This document shows, in pieces, positions 25,594 to 33,649 of a stretch of DNA of 64,000 bases. Made by a program: the position numbers and the translations under genes. The notes under the pieces are model-generated. The model did not search any database and was not told where the DNA came from. It worked only from the letters and a program-made list of their open reading frames with translations. Every line of letters starts with the position of its first letter. Positions within the stretch are counted from its first letter, which is position 1. The stretch covers positions 62,001-126,000 of the forward strand of contig NZ_QRDZ01000028.1 of NCBI RefSeq assembly GCF_003386235.1, given 5' to 3'. The stretch comes from Cohnella phaseoli. Its GTDB lineage: Bacteria; Bacillota; Bacilli; Paenibacillales; Paenibacillaceae.

Positions 25594-27966
25594 TTATTTT
25601 TGAGCTATGGCCGCCAGCGTCTTCAACAGAACCGTTGCCGCTTCCGCCCTCGTCGCAGGATCCTTCGGGAAGAAGCCATTGTCTCCTTTCCCTCGCATTA
25701 TGTCCAGCTTCTTCATCTCGGCCGCGGCCCCGACGGCCCAGTCCGGAATGTCCCGATCGTCCGCGAATCCTGCTGAGCGAGCATCCGCCGCCAAGCTTAA
25801 CGCCCTTGCCACCATCACGGCCATCTCCGCCCTCGTAATCAGGGCGTCCGGACGAAAGTTGCCGTTCGCATCGCCTTGGATAAGTCCCGCTCCTGCGGCT
25901 TGCGCAACGGCTGCCCGGGCCCACTGTCCAATTCGGTCCGCGTCCTTGAAGCTTAGAATCGTCCCTTGGTTTGAGAGCTTTAACGCGTTCGTCAGCATCA
26001 CTGCGAATTCCGCGCGCGTCACGGTGCGATTGGGGCGGTATGAGCCGTCCGGATAACCCTCCACAATCCCTTTCCTTGCCGCATCCAGGATATCGGCTTC
26101 CCCCCAATGACCCGCGATATCGGTAAAGGCAGGCTTAGGCTCCTCAATGTCCGGCGAGCTCGAAGGATCAGCCGGATCTTCGACGGTTACCGGCTTGGCG
26201 CCGGCCCCCGAACTTCCTCCTCCAGAGCCGCCTCCGTTTCCGCCGTTGGAACGCGCATTGACGCGCACGGCAACCGTTGCCGCCACGGCAGGATTCGCGC
26301 GCAAAGCGGCCGTTATCGTAACGTCTCCGGCAGAGGACGGCGCCGTAAAGAGAGCGCTGAACCGGCCGTTCGCGTCCGTCATCGCGCTCGCGCTTCCGAA
26401 GCTGCCCGACGAAGCCGCGAGGTCGACCCCCACGCCGGAGACTGGAAGACCGCCAACGCCGTAGACGACTCCCGTGACCGATACACTGTCTCCGGTCAAT
26501 ACTTGGGCGGGCGTCGCTCCAACTGCGATATGGTCGGGCACAAGGAAGTTCAGCCCGCTAGCGGCCGATGCAACAACGATGTCCTGACTTGTGGACACCG
26601 TAAAATTTTCAGAGCCGTAGCTGCCCGCAGGAGGATTGGCAACGCCTCGTATCGCAACGGACACCCGGCTATTCGCCGACACGTTTTGCGGTAACGTAAT
26701 CGTCGCCTCTTCGGCGGCGTTCTGGATTAACGCGGACGAGGCTGTGCCGTTAATCGTGTAATTCAGGTTTGAAGCCGGAAGAGTTGTACCGGACGGTACA
26801 TGCAGAGTAAGGGTGTCCGAGCCCCCCTCCAGAGCTCCGTAAGCGCCTGTATCGAACTCGACGATCCAGTCCGCCGCGGCCTCTCCTGCATTGGATCCGC
26901 TCGCAACGCCGACGTTCGATACGGCTGATATTCGATGCGTCCACGTTTTCTCGAACAGATAGTCTTCGCTGTAACCGCTGAACAGAACGGATTGCCCTCT
27001 CCCGCTATCGAAGACCATATTGGATAAACTGAGCTGCGGCAAATTCGCCTCCGTCTGCTCCGTCCAATTCATTCCGTCCCAGAACCATACGTCGTCTTTG
27101 GGGATGTACCCCGCTTCGCCACCGACCAGGATGACTTTTTCGAGATTCGAATCGTAGGCCATGCTTGCGAAGACTCGCGGAGCAGGCGAAGCAGCCGGCG
27201 CCCGAAGATTCCACTTCAGACCATCCCATATCCACGTCGTATTCGAAACATAAGGGAAATTGCTCGTATATCCGCCGAAAAGCACAACTTGATCGTTTTT
27301 CTTGTCATACGCGATGCTTGTCCGATTAATCGTCGTCGGAGAATCGTTCGGATCGGCCGGTGTGGCGTCTCTCCAGCTTGTTCCGTTCCATATCCAGGTA
27401 TCCTTCAGATCCCCGTTCTCTCCCCACCCGCCATACAGAAGAACCTCGCCGTCTCCGATGTACGTCATGCTGAACTCGATCCGCCCCGGAGGATAGTTCG
27501 CGCTCGTATCCGCAGGGGTTACGTTGCTCCATTTTGTTCCGTCCCATAACCACGTTTCGTTAAAAATGCCGGCAGCATCGTTTCCTCCGAAGAGCAAAAT
27601 GCCTTTGCCTGGACCCGCGTAAGCCATCTCTCCGTAAATACGCGTTGACGGTGAATCGCTGGGATCTGCGGGAGTTACGTCCGTCCACCTCTGGCCGTCC
27701 CACATCCAGGTATCGTCCAGATCATCGTAGTTGATATCCACACCGCCGAAAAGCAAGGTACTACCGCTATCCTCGTCGAAGGCCATCGCCGAAGCGAATC
27801 GCGCGACCGGTCCGGGCGACGATTGATCAACCTCCTTCCAAGGGGGTTGGCTATAGCCGCCTCCACCCACGGCTGCTCCCGCGAAAGGAGGCAAAGAAAC
27901 ACCGAACAAACCTATGATCAGCGTCACGATCCAGCATTTCCTAGCATTTGCGAACAACTTGTCCAT
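25594..27966 (-). CDS. Secreted kelch-like / Ig-like / triple-SLH surface protein
   Basis: A 790-residue surface protein. The signal peptide is MDKLFANARKCW followed by a hydrophobic core and a likely cut after FAGA (about residue 30). Residues about 45-340 hold five or six kelch-like repeats with the recurring pattern LLFGG ... DDTWMWDGQRWTDVTPADP. Residues about 350-470 look like a beta-rich domain and about 475-570 like a Big-1/Ig-like domain (VTGVVYGVGGLPVSGV). A Gly/Ser linker follows, then three SLH domains from about 610 to the end (FTDIAGHWGEADILDAARKG and two more), which anchor proteins to pyruvylated cell-wall polymer. RBS AGAGGTGA precedes the start. The kelch region could bind a ligand or glycan; the function is unknown. 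Confidence 0.88.
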   Translation of the reverse strand: MDKLFANARKCWIVTLIIGLFGVSLPPFAGAAVGGGGYSQPPWKEVDQSSPGPVARFASAMAFDEDSGSTLLFGGVDINYDDLDDTWMWDGQRWTDVTPADPSDSPSTRIYGEMAYAGPGKGILLFGGNDAAGIFNETWLWDGTKWSNVTPADTSANYPPGRIEFSMTYIGDGEVLLYGGWGENGDLKDTWIWNGTSWRDATPADPNDSPTTINRTSIAYDKKNDQVVLFGGYTSNFPYVSNTTWIWDGLKWNLRAPAASPAPRVFASMAYDSNLEKVILVGGEAGYIPKDDVWFWDGMNWTEQTEANLPQLSLSNMVFDSGRGQSVLFSGYSEDYLFEKTWTHRISAVSNVGVASGSNAGEAAADWIVEFDTGAYGALEGGSDTLTLHVPSGTTLPASNLNYTINGTASSALIQNAAEEATITLPQNVSANSRVSVAIRGVANPPAGSYGSENFTVSTSQDIVVASAASGLNFLVPDHIAVGATPAQVLTGDSVSVTGVVYGVGGLPVSGVGVDLAASSGSFGSASAMTDANGRFSALFTAPSSAGDVTITAALRANPAVAATVAVRVNARSNGGNGGGSGGGSSGAGAKPVTVEDPADPSSSPDIEEPKPAFTDIAGHWGEADILDAARKGIVEGYPDGSYRPNRTVTRAEFAVMLTNALKLSNQGTILSFKDADRIGQWARAAVAQAAGAGLIQGDANGNFRPDALITRAEMAVMVARALSLAADARSAGFADDRDIPDWAVGAAAEMKKLDIMRGKGDNGFFPKDPATRAEAATVLLKTLAAIAQK

Positions 27967-28053
27967 TCCCGTTCACCTCTTGAAATAAGATCAGCTCACT
28001 TTCATTTTAGTTAACGCCAATAAAAGAATAATAAATAACTCCGCGCCAAAAAC

Positions 28054-28094
28054 CCCGAAAACCGCGCGGGGAAAGAGCTCGCACGGTTTTCGGG
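28054..28094 (-). terminator. Terminator after the YheC/YheD gene
   Basis: CCCGAAAACCGCGCG pairs with CGCACGGTTTTCGGG (one wobble) around an 11-base loop; on the minus strand GTTTTTGG follows. It lies just past the stop of the YheC/YheD-type gene. Confidence 0.85.
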
Positions 28095-28126
28095 TAAATT
28101 TCGTTTGTCGGCGATTAATCGCTGCA

Positions 28127-28912
28127 TTATCCGCCGCCCCGTCTTGCTTTCGTGCAGTTCAAGGCGTACGTACGTCCGTATCCTCGCGCGTATCGGATGA
28201 TGCGCCGCAGCATGGAGCGGTCGTCCAGCCTTGTGAACGGACAAGGATCGGGCCGCGTATTCACCTCGATAATCCATGCCCGCTTGCGCCGATCGACCGC
28301 TATGTCCAACCCAAGCTCTTTCATCCGGGGGTACGATCGCTCGAAACGCTTTGCGGTCGCATGCGCCATGCTGCCGAACCTGCTCAGCAGCTTCTTCGCC
28401 TGCTTCTTCCCCGCCGTGCGCCGCAGCAGGCTGCGCGCGGCGTAAATGCTCCCTCCCTGGCTGCCGTTCGTCACCGCTTTGCGAGGAGAAGCTACCCGCG
28501 CGGCCACGCCGGTTACCTTCCAGCCGTTTTTGCGCCCCTTCTGGACCACGACTCGATAATCGATCGGTCTTCCTCTTAGCCTCAACACATGAATGCCGCG
28601 CTGCACCAAATACGGCTTCCGGCCTATTCGCTTGCGCACCCATCCGAACAAATTGGCACGGCTGGCGAACACACGGCGCTTCGCGCCATCGCGTACAGCC
28701 CATCCGCCGCGCGCCCTCTCTATTCTCATAACGCCTACGCCGCAAGATCCAAACACCGGTTTGATGTATACCATCCCGTATCGGCTAAGCATCCTACCGA
28801 GCGATGAGGACGTCAGACGCCGCGTTGCCGGGATATGCCGGACCAATGCGGCGGAACCTTCCAGCAGCTTCGTCTTGATCCATTTGCTCGATTCCGTCGT
28901 CCGCTTGCTCAT
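28127..28912 (-). CDS. YheC/YheD-family ATP-grasp protein
   Basis: A 261-residue protein of the YheC/YheD family, ATP-grasp proteins linked to the spore coat in Bacillus. Visible ATP-grasp elements are YIKPVFGSCGVGVMRI, the middle segment PYLVQRGIHVLRLRGRPID and the metal-binding end LGLDIAVDRRKRAWIIEVN. It is very basic. ATG at 28912 with GAGG upstream is preferred to a TTG at 28945. It is divergent from the PaaK-like/SbnA/SbnB operon, sharing a 173-base intergenic region, so it may be co-regulated and could join amino-acid units by ATP-driven ligation. That link is inference; it could equally be an unrelated sporulation gene. Confidence 0.85.
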   Translation of the reverse strand: MSKRTTESSKWIKTKLLEGSAALVRHIPATRRLTSSSLGRMLSRYGMVYIKPVFGSCGVGVMRIERARGGWAVRDGAKRRVFASRANLFGWVRKRIGRKPYLVQRGIHVLRLRGRPIDYRVVVQKGRKNGWKVTGVAARVASPRKAVTNGSQGGSIYAARSLLRRTAGKKQAKKLLSRFGSMAHATAKRFERSYPRMKELGLDIAVDRRKRAWIIEVNTRPDPCPFTRLDDRSMLRRIIRYARGYGRTYALNCTKARRGGG

Positions 28913-29085
28913 TTTCCTCGTCAGCTCCCTTCCTTTTCCCTTCAAGGGTATCGCTTTACGATCAAAGTATGGACAGCAGACCCGAAACGGCAGGGCCGAC
29001 GCCTAGCTCCGCAAGGAAGAACGCGAGACGCTCGCGCACATATATATAATTATCGGCCTTTGAAGGCGGAAGCGGAGGAATCGCC

Positions 29086-30318
29086 ATGAGTTTATCGCCT
29101 TTTCACGCCAAGATCGATAGGACCGTTCGTCTGTTTCCTTGGTACGGACAGCTTCTCTCGGATGCGGGCATCGACCGGTTCGCGGTTCGTTCGATCGAAC
29201 GGCTTCCCTTAATGACGTCTGAGCTGCTGGAGCGTTACTACTACAGCCGCGAGCTGCCGTATGCCGAGGATGGCGTTGTCGGACGGACGACGTCATATCG
29301 AACGTCGGGAACGAGTACGAACCGGCGGAAAACGATTTTCTATTCTGCCGAGGACGAAAATCATTATATTCGCATCAAAGCGGAGCTGTTTCGACGGATT
29401 ATCGAGCCTGCCGGCGCTTCGACTGCGCTCTCGGATATGGGAACGGGCCATGCGGCAGGCACCGCTCTGGACGTATTTGCGAGAATCGGCGTTGCGGCGG
29501 ATTCTATCTCGTTCGAACAGCCGATCGGTCGTCATCTGGAACGGCTCGGAACGCTGCGGCCACACGTTCTCTATACGATGCCGTCGATTCTCGATCGCCT
29601 TCTGGCCGCGGCCGAGGACGACCCTGCCGGTTACGGACTCCGCAGCGTCCTCCTGGTCGGCGAGATCGCCGCCCCCTCCTGGCGTCGCAGCGTAGCGGAG
29701 AGACTCGGACTGCATGAGGAACGTATCACCGACACATACGGCTCGATTGAGATCGGCACAATCGCGAGCTACTCGCATGAACATGGACGTTATTTGTTTG
29801 CCGAAGGCATTAAGGCCGAGGGAATATCGGCGGAGGCTCTGGGCGGCGGATGGGAGCCGCTGCAGGATGGGGAATCCGTACTTGTGCTGACCTCGCATGT
29901 TCGCGAGCTTTTTCCCGCCTTGCGTTTCGTCACCTATGACGTTGTCCGGGATTTGCGACCGATTCGAGTGGATGGGAAGTGGCGGCAGAGCTTCGAGGCA
30001 CTCGTGCGCCGGATCGGGCCGGAGCTGAAGCACGGAGAGAAGATCAGCGTGTACGATATCGAAAACGTCGTCTATCGCCATTTGAGAGAGGCCCATGTCG
30101 CCATCCATGTGCGCGGGAACAAGCTGACGGTGCATATCGGCAGCCGCAGCCCTGTGGGCGCCGCTGTTTGCGAGAGCATCGAGCGAGAGCTGGCCGAGCG
30201 CATTCCCGAGATCGGGGCTATGATCCGCGGCGGGATTTTGGAGGCAATTCGAGTCGTGCCCGAGGAGGCAGCATATGACGGACCGGCGATTAAGCGGAAA
30301 AAGGTCTTCTATGATTGA
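29086..30318 (+). CDS. PaaK-like adenylate-forming enzyme (phenylacetate-CoA ligase family)
   Basis: A 410-residue member of the PaaK/CoF-synthetase branch of adenylate-forming enzymes. The nucleotide-binding loop is YRTSGTSTNRRK (TSGTST at about residues 73-78), and the acyl-adenylate motif is DTYGSIEIGTIA near residue 220. The protein should activate a carboxylic acid as its AMP ester and pass it to CoA, an amine or a carrier. No carrier protein is encoded nearby. GGAGG lies before the ATG. The stop overlaps the start of the SbnA-like gene, so the activated acid may be joined to 2,3-diaminopropionate made by the next two enzymes. The acid itself is unknown. Confidence 0.85.
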   Translation: MSLSPFHAKIDRTVRLFPWYGQLLSDAGIDRFAVRSIERLPLMTSELLERYYYSRELPYAEDGVVGRTTSYRTSGTSTNRRKTIFYSAEDENHYIRIKAELFRRIIEPAGASTALSDMGTGHAAGTALDVFARIGVAADSISFEQPIGRHLERLGTLRPHVLYTMPSILDRLLAAAEDDPAGYGLRSVLLVGEIAAPSWRRSVAERLGLHEERITDTYGSIEIGTIASYSHEHGRYLFAEGIKAEGISAEALGGGWEPLQDGESVLVLTSHVRELFPALRFVTYDVVRDLRPIRVDGKWRQSFEALVRRIGPELKHGEKISVYDIENVVYRHLREAHVAIHVRGNKLTVHIGSRSPVGAAVCESIERELAERIPEIGAMIRGGILEAIRVVPEEAAYDGPAIKRKKVFYD

Positions 30319-31378
30319 GGGGGGGATGACGGGGAATGGCGATGATGCCGGGAGAAACATCAGGAGACAGCTGCGATTGAGGAAAGGGGCGGGGCGGATG
30401 GGTGATCTCGATCCGGGTTTGATGGACGCAACGGAAGCGCTGGACGGCATCGGAAGCGCGATTGGCAGGACGCCCCTCGTTACTTTGAGCCGACTATTTC
30501 GGGAAGAGACGTTCCGCGTATACGGAAAGCTGGAGATGATGAATCCGGGCGGCAGCGCCAAGGATCGCCCTGCGCTTCGCATCATACGCGAAGCGATTCG
30601 TTCGGGGGACATTCGCCGGGGGACGACGGTTATCGAATCGAGCTCGGGAAATATGGCGGTTAGCTTGGCGCAAATTTGCCGAGGACTGGGGCTTCGGTTT
30701 ATTTGCGTCGTAGATCCCCGTACGACCGAGAGCCATCTGCGCCTCATTCGGCTACTGGGGGGAGAGGTCGAGCTGGTCTCTTCGCCGGACCCGGTTAGCG
30801 GAGACTATTTGCCGGCGCGGATTGAGCGAGTGAAGCAGCTGCAGCGACAGATCGGCAATGGCTATTGGACAAACCAGTACGGCAACCCGAACAATTATTT
30901 GGCCCACTACGAGACGACGATGCCGGAGATGATGGAGGCGCTGCCGCGCATCGATTATTTGTTTTGCGGGGTCAGCTCCTGCGGAACGATACGAGGCTGC
31001 GCCGAACGGTTGAAGGACGGCGGGCTGCCAACGACGATTGTTGCGGTAGACGCGGCGGGCAGCGTGATTTTTGGCGGAGCGAAGGGGACGCGAAAATTTC
31101 CCGGACTGGGGGCGGCGATGGTGCCTCCGATCGCCCGAGCGGAGCTGATCGACCGAATCGTATATGCGACGGAACGGGAGTGCGTGGATATGTGCCGAGA
31201 GCTGCTGCGCTCGGAGGGGATTCTCGCCGGCGCTTCCTCCGGCGGCGTTCTGGCGGCGATTCGCTCTCTTCGGGACGACATTCCGCCGGGTTCCGTCTGC
31301 GCTGCGATACTGCCCGATCGCGGGGACCGCTACTTGGACACCGTGTACAACGATGAATGGGTCGCAAACAACGTGTGA
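30311..31378 (+). CDS. SbnA-like N-(2-amino-2-carboxyethyl)-L-glutamate synthase (PLP enzyme)
   Basis: A 355-residue PLP enzyme of the cysteine-synthase fold. It matches the SbnA branch, which joins O-phosphoserine and glutamate: MNPGGSAKDRPALRIIREA carries the PLP lysine (about residue 84), ESSSGNMAVSLAQ is the Asn loop, and the C-terminal PDRGDRYLDTVYNDEW is typical of SbnA. The ATG at 30311 overlaps the upstream stop and has AAAAAGG seven bases before it; ATG codons at 30329 and 30398 are alternatives, and SbnA proteins usually start close to the latter. With the SbnB-like gene 36 bases downstream it should make L-2,3-diaminopropionate. Plain cysteine synthase is less likely because of this neighbour and the C-terminus. 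Confidence 0.87.
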   Translation: MIEGGMTGNGDDAGRNIRRQLRLRKGAGRMGDLDPGLMDATEALDGIGSAIGRTPLVTLSRLFREETFRVYGKLEMMNPGGSAKDRPALRIIREAIRSGDIRRGTTVIESSSGNMAVSLAQICRGLGLRFICVVDPRTTESHLRLIRLLGGEVELVSSPDPVSGDYLPARIERVKQLQRQIGNGYWTNQYGNPNNYLAHYETTMPEMMEALPRIDYLFCGVSSCGTIRGCAERLKDGGLPTTIVAVDAAGSVIFGGAKGTRKFPGLGAAMVPPIARAELIDRIVYATERECVDMCRELLRSEGILAGASSGGVLAAIRSLRDDIPPGSVCAAILPDRGDRYLDTVYNDEWVANNV

Positions 31379-31414
31379 GTCCGAACAACAAATAGGGAGG
31401 AGGTTCTACGCAAC

Positions 31415-32383
31415 ATGATCTACCTGAATGACGGACATATCCGGCAGCTTGGTGCGGATTGGCCTTTGTTAGCGGGACTGATTGCGCAGACGACGGCTTT
31501 GCTTGGCACTTCGGAGACGGTTCAACCGTTGAAGCCTTACTTGCGGTTCCGGGAGCCGGGCAATCGGATCATCGCCATGCCTGCCTTCGTCGGAGGCGAG
31601 ACGGAGATGAGCGGCATCAAGTGGATCGCCAGCTTTCCGGGCAACACCAAGCTCGGGCTCCCCCGGGCGCATGGCTCGATCGTCCTGAACGATCCGACTA
31701 CCGGCGCTCCCGTAGCGTTCCTGTGCGGCGGCTTGCTTAACGAATTGCGAACGGCGGCGGTAAGTGCGGCGATGCTTAGCGCTTATTTTCAATTAGGGCG
31801 TCGCGAACGCTATCGGATCGGAATTATCGGTTGGGGACCGATCGGTAAAAGACATTATGATATGATCGCGACGATGTTCGGAGAAAAAGTGGAAGGCATG
31901 AAGCTGTTCGACATTCGAGGAATCGATCCCGCCTCAGTCGGCACGGGGGTTCGGCAGACCAAGGCGACCGTATGCGATAATTGGCAGGAAGTTTACCGGG
32001 AGAGCGATGTAGTTGTGACCTGCACAGTCTCGCCCACTCGTTACATCGACGAGCCCCCCGTGCCGGGATCGCTGCTGGTGAACGTTTCCCTGCGGGACTA
32101 CGAGCCAAGGTGTGTACGCGGGACACAGGTTATCGTCGACAGCTGGCAAGAGGTTTGCCGAGAAAATACAGATATCGAGCAGTTGCACCTGCACGAAGGA
32201 TTAGCGGAACAGGATACGATGACGTTCCGGGACGCGATCCGAGGAGACCGACTTTGTTCGCTAATGCCGGATGTTCCGATCTTTTTTAATCCAATGGGCA
32301 TGGCCGCCTTCGATATTGCAGTTGCAGCTTACTATTGGCGGGAAGCGGTCCTCAAGAGCGTTGGCGTCCATTTGGATGCATAG
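31415..32383 (+). CDS. SbnB-like dehydrogenase (2,3-diaminopropionate biosynthesis)
   Basis: A 322-residue protein of the ornithine cyclodeaminase/mu-crystallin family. The NAD-binding Rossmann motif is IGIIGWGPIGKRHYD (about residues 133-147); the substrate region GIKWIASFPGNTKLGLPRAH and the end MFFNP-like segment FFNPMGMAAFDIAVAAYYW follow the SbnB pattern. SbnB oxidatively splits the product of SbnA to L-2,3-diaminopropionate and 2-oxoglutarate. AGGAGG lies before the ATG. It is the last gene of the three-gene operon; the next gene has its own gap of 104 bases. Confidence 0.87.
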   Translation: MIYLNDGHIRQLGADWPLLAGLIAQTTALLGTSETVQPLKPYLRFREPGNRIIAMPAFVGGETEMSGIKWIASFPGNTKLGLPRAHGSIVLNDPTTGAPVAFLCGGLLNELRTAAVSAAMLSAYFQLGRRERYRIGIIGWGPIGKRHYDMIATMFGEKVEGMKLFDIRGIDPASVGTGVRQTKATVCDNWQEVYRESDVVVTCTVSPTRYIDEPPVPGSLLVNVSLRDYEPRCVRGTQVIVDSWQEVCRENTDIEQLHLHEGLAEQDTMTFRDAIRGDRLCSLMPDVPIFFNPMGMAAFDIAVAAYYWREAVLKSVGVHLDA

Positions 32384-32487
32384 CGGGGTATAGCCACGCG
32401 GCATAGACGCTCAGCCGGAGATGCAAGCGACGCGATGCGAGATTTGGTACACTTAAACTGTACTTAATCTCAAAGGGGGTTACGATC

Positions 32488-32853
32488 ATGATCGTTGCCA
32501 TCAATACGATTCGCATCAAATCCGGCCATGTCGGGGAGGTAGCTGAGAGGTTCAAAAATCCGAAAGGCGTTCAGCACGCTCCCGGCTTTATCCGCATGGA
32601 GCTGCTGTCCGAGTCGCTGGAGGAACACGACGAACTGAAAGTATGCACAACTTGGGAAAATCGCGAGGCTTTCGACGGCTGGGTAAACAGCGACGCTTTT
32701 AAGCAGGCTCATGCCCACTCGCGCCCGAAGCCTGAGAACAACCCGACCGACGGACAAGCCAGCCACGGCGAACAGCCTAAGCCCGGCGCAGGCATCATGC
32801 TCGGCGCCAAGCTCAGCGTCCACGAGGTCTTGTTCTCTTACCCCGACGCATAG
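32488..32853 (+). CDS. ABM-domain protein, HmoA/IsdG-like heme monooxygenase family
   Basis: A 121-residue dimeric ferredoxin-like protein of the antibiotic biosynthesis monooxygenase fold. The segment MIVAINTIRIKSGHVGEVAERF, the core HAPGFIRMELL and CTTWENREAFDGWVNSDAFKQ, followed by a His-containing AHAHS, resemble HmoA/HmoB and IsdG proteins that open the heme ring to release iron. GGGGG precedes the ATG. The insertion with PKPENNPTDGQ before the last strand is also seen in such proteins. Location next to a diaminopropionate operon (a siderophore building block) would fit iron supply, but no Fur box is visible upstream. Confidence 0.8.
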   Translation: MIVAINTIRIKSGHVGEVAERFKNPKGVQHAPGFIRMELLSESLEEHDELKVCTTWENREAFDGWVNSDAFKQAHAHSRPKPENNPTDGQASHGEQPKPGAGIMLGAKLSVHEVLFSYPDA

Positions 32854-32929
32854 CCTTTTTCGCCAAGTCCACACAGGCGGAACGGTCAGGGGGAAATAAG
32901 GCATATTAAGCCTTCTTCCTCCTGAACGC

Positions 32930-33060
32930 TAATGGCCTCGCAGACCGCTACACACGCAAACTCACTCTCTTCCCTGACTCTAACGGTCCCGCAGACCGCT
33001 ACACACGCAAACTCACTCTCTTCCCTGACTCTAACGGCCTCGCAAGCCATTATACGCTTC
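32930..33060. repeat. Tandem array, 51-bp unit, 2.5 copies
   Basis: Units start at 32930, 32981 and 33032 with TAANGGNCNCGCA, followed by GACCGCTACACACGCAAACT and CACTCTCTTCCCTGACTC. The first two are almost identical; the third diverges after its first half. The sequence is unrelated to the array at 18413. It lies between the ABM gene and the 42-bp array. Confidence 0.9.
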
Positions 33061-33083
33061 AACCGCCCATGCCCCTGGGGCTA

Positions 33084-33600
33084 AAGGCCAAAAAAGTGCC
33101 TACACGCTACCCATGCCCCGGAGCGAAGGCCAAGAAAGTGCCTACACGCTACCCGAGCCACGGAGCGAAGGCCAAGAAAGTGCCTACACGCTACCCGAGC
33201 CCTGGAGCGAAGGCCAAAAAAGTGCCTACACGCTACCCGAGACCCGGAGCGAAGGCCAAAAAAGTGCCTACACGCCACCCGAGCCCCGGAGTGAAGGCCA
33301 AAAAAGTGCCTACACGCTACCCGAGACCCGGAGTGAAGGCCAAAAAAGTGCCTACACGCTACCCATGCCCCCGAGCGAAGGCCAAGAAAGTGCCTACACG
33401 CTACCCAAGACCCGGAGCGAAGGCCAAAAAAGTGCCTACACGCTACCCAAGCTCCAGAGTGAAGGCCAAGAAAGTGCCTCCACGCTACCCATGCCCCGGA
33501 GCGAAGGCCAAGAAAGTGCCTCCACGCTACCCAAGCCCCGGGGCGAAGGCCCAAAAAGTGCCTACACGCTACCCAAGCCCCGGAGCAAAGGCCAAAACGG
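33084..33600. repeat. Tandem array, 42-bp unit, 12 full copies and a partial one
   Basis: Units start every 42 bases without a single indel from 33084 to 33588. Each has AAGGCCAARAAAGTGCC, then TACACGCTACCC and a variable CNNGNCCCGGAGCG. Since 42 is a multiple of three, frames on both strands stay open across the array, giving long apparent proteins with 14-residue repeats; none has a ribosome binding site or a plausible composition, so it is treated as non-coding. Repeats are direct without unique spacers, so it is not a CRISPR array. It lies between the ABM gene and the converging ABC-F gene. Confidence 0.95.
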
Positions 33601-33649
33601 CCGTGAGCGCGCATAGCGCACAGCACACAGACTGCTGACAATATTGGCC

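Noticed and set aside
29293..30747. 484-codon open frame antisense to the PaaK-like and SbnA-like genes
   Set aside because: It is the shadow of two well-supported genes, has no recognisable domain, and its composition (many Arg, Pro, Ser) is typical of antisense frames in GC-rich DNA.
30311..31378. Cysteine synthase (CysK) for the PLP gene
   Set aside because: The C-terminal PDRGDRYLDTVY pattern and the adjacent SbnB-like dehydrogenase favour the SbnA branch.
18413..33600. CRISPR array
   Set aside because: Units are contiguous direct repeats with no unique spacers of constant length and no cas genes nearby.
33069..33641. Long open frames on both strands with 14-residue repeats (K-A-K-K-V-P-T-R-Y-P type)
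   Set aside because: They exist because a 42-bp unit is a multiple of three; all frames are open, no ribosome binding site is present, and the composition fits no protein family.
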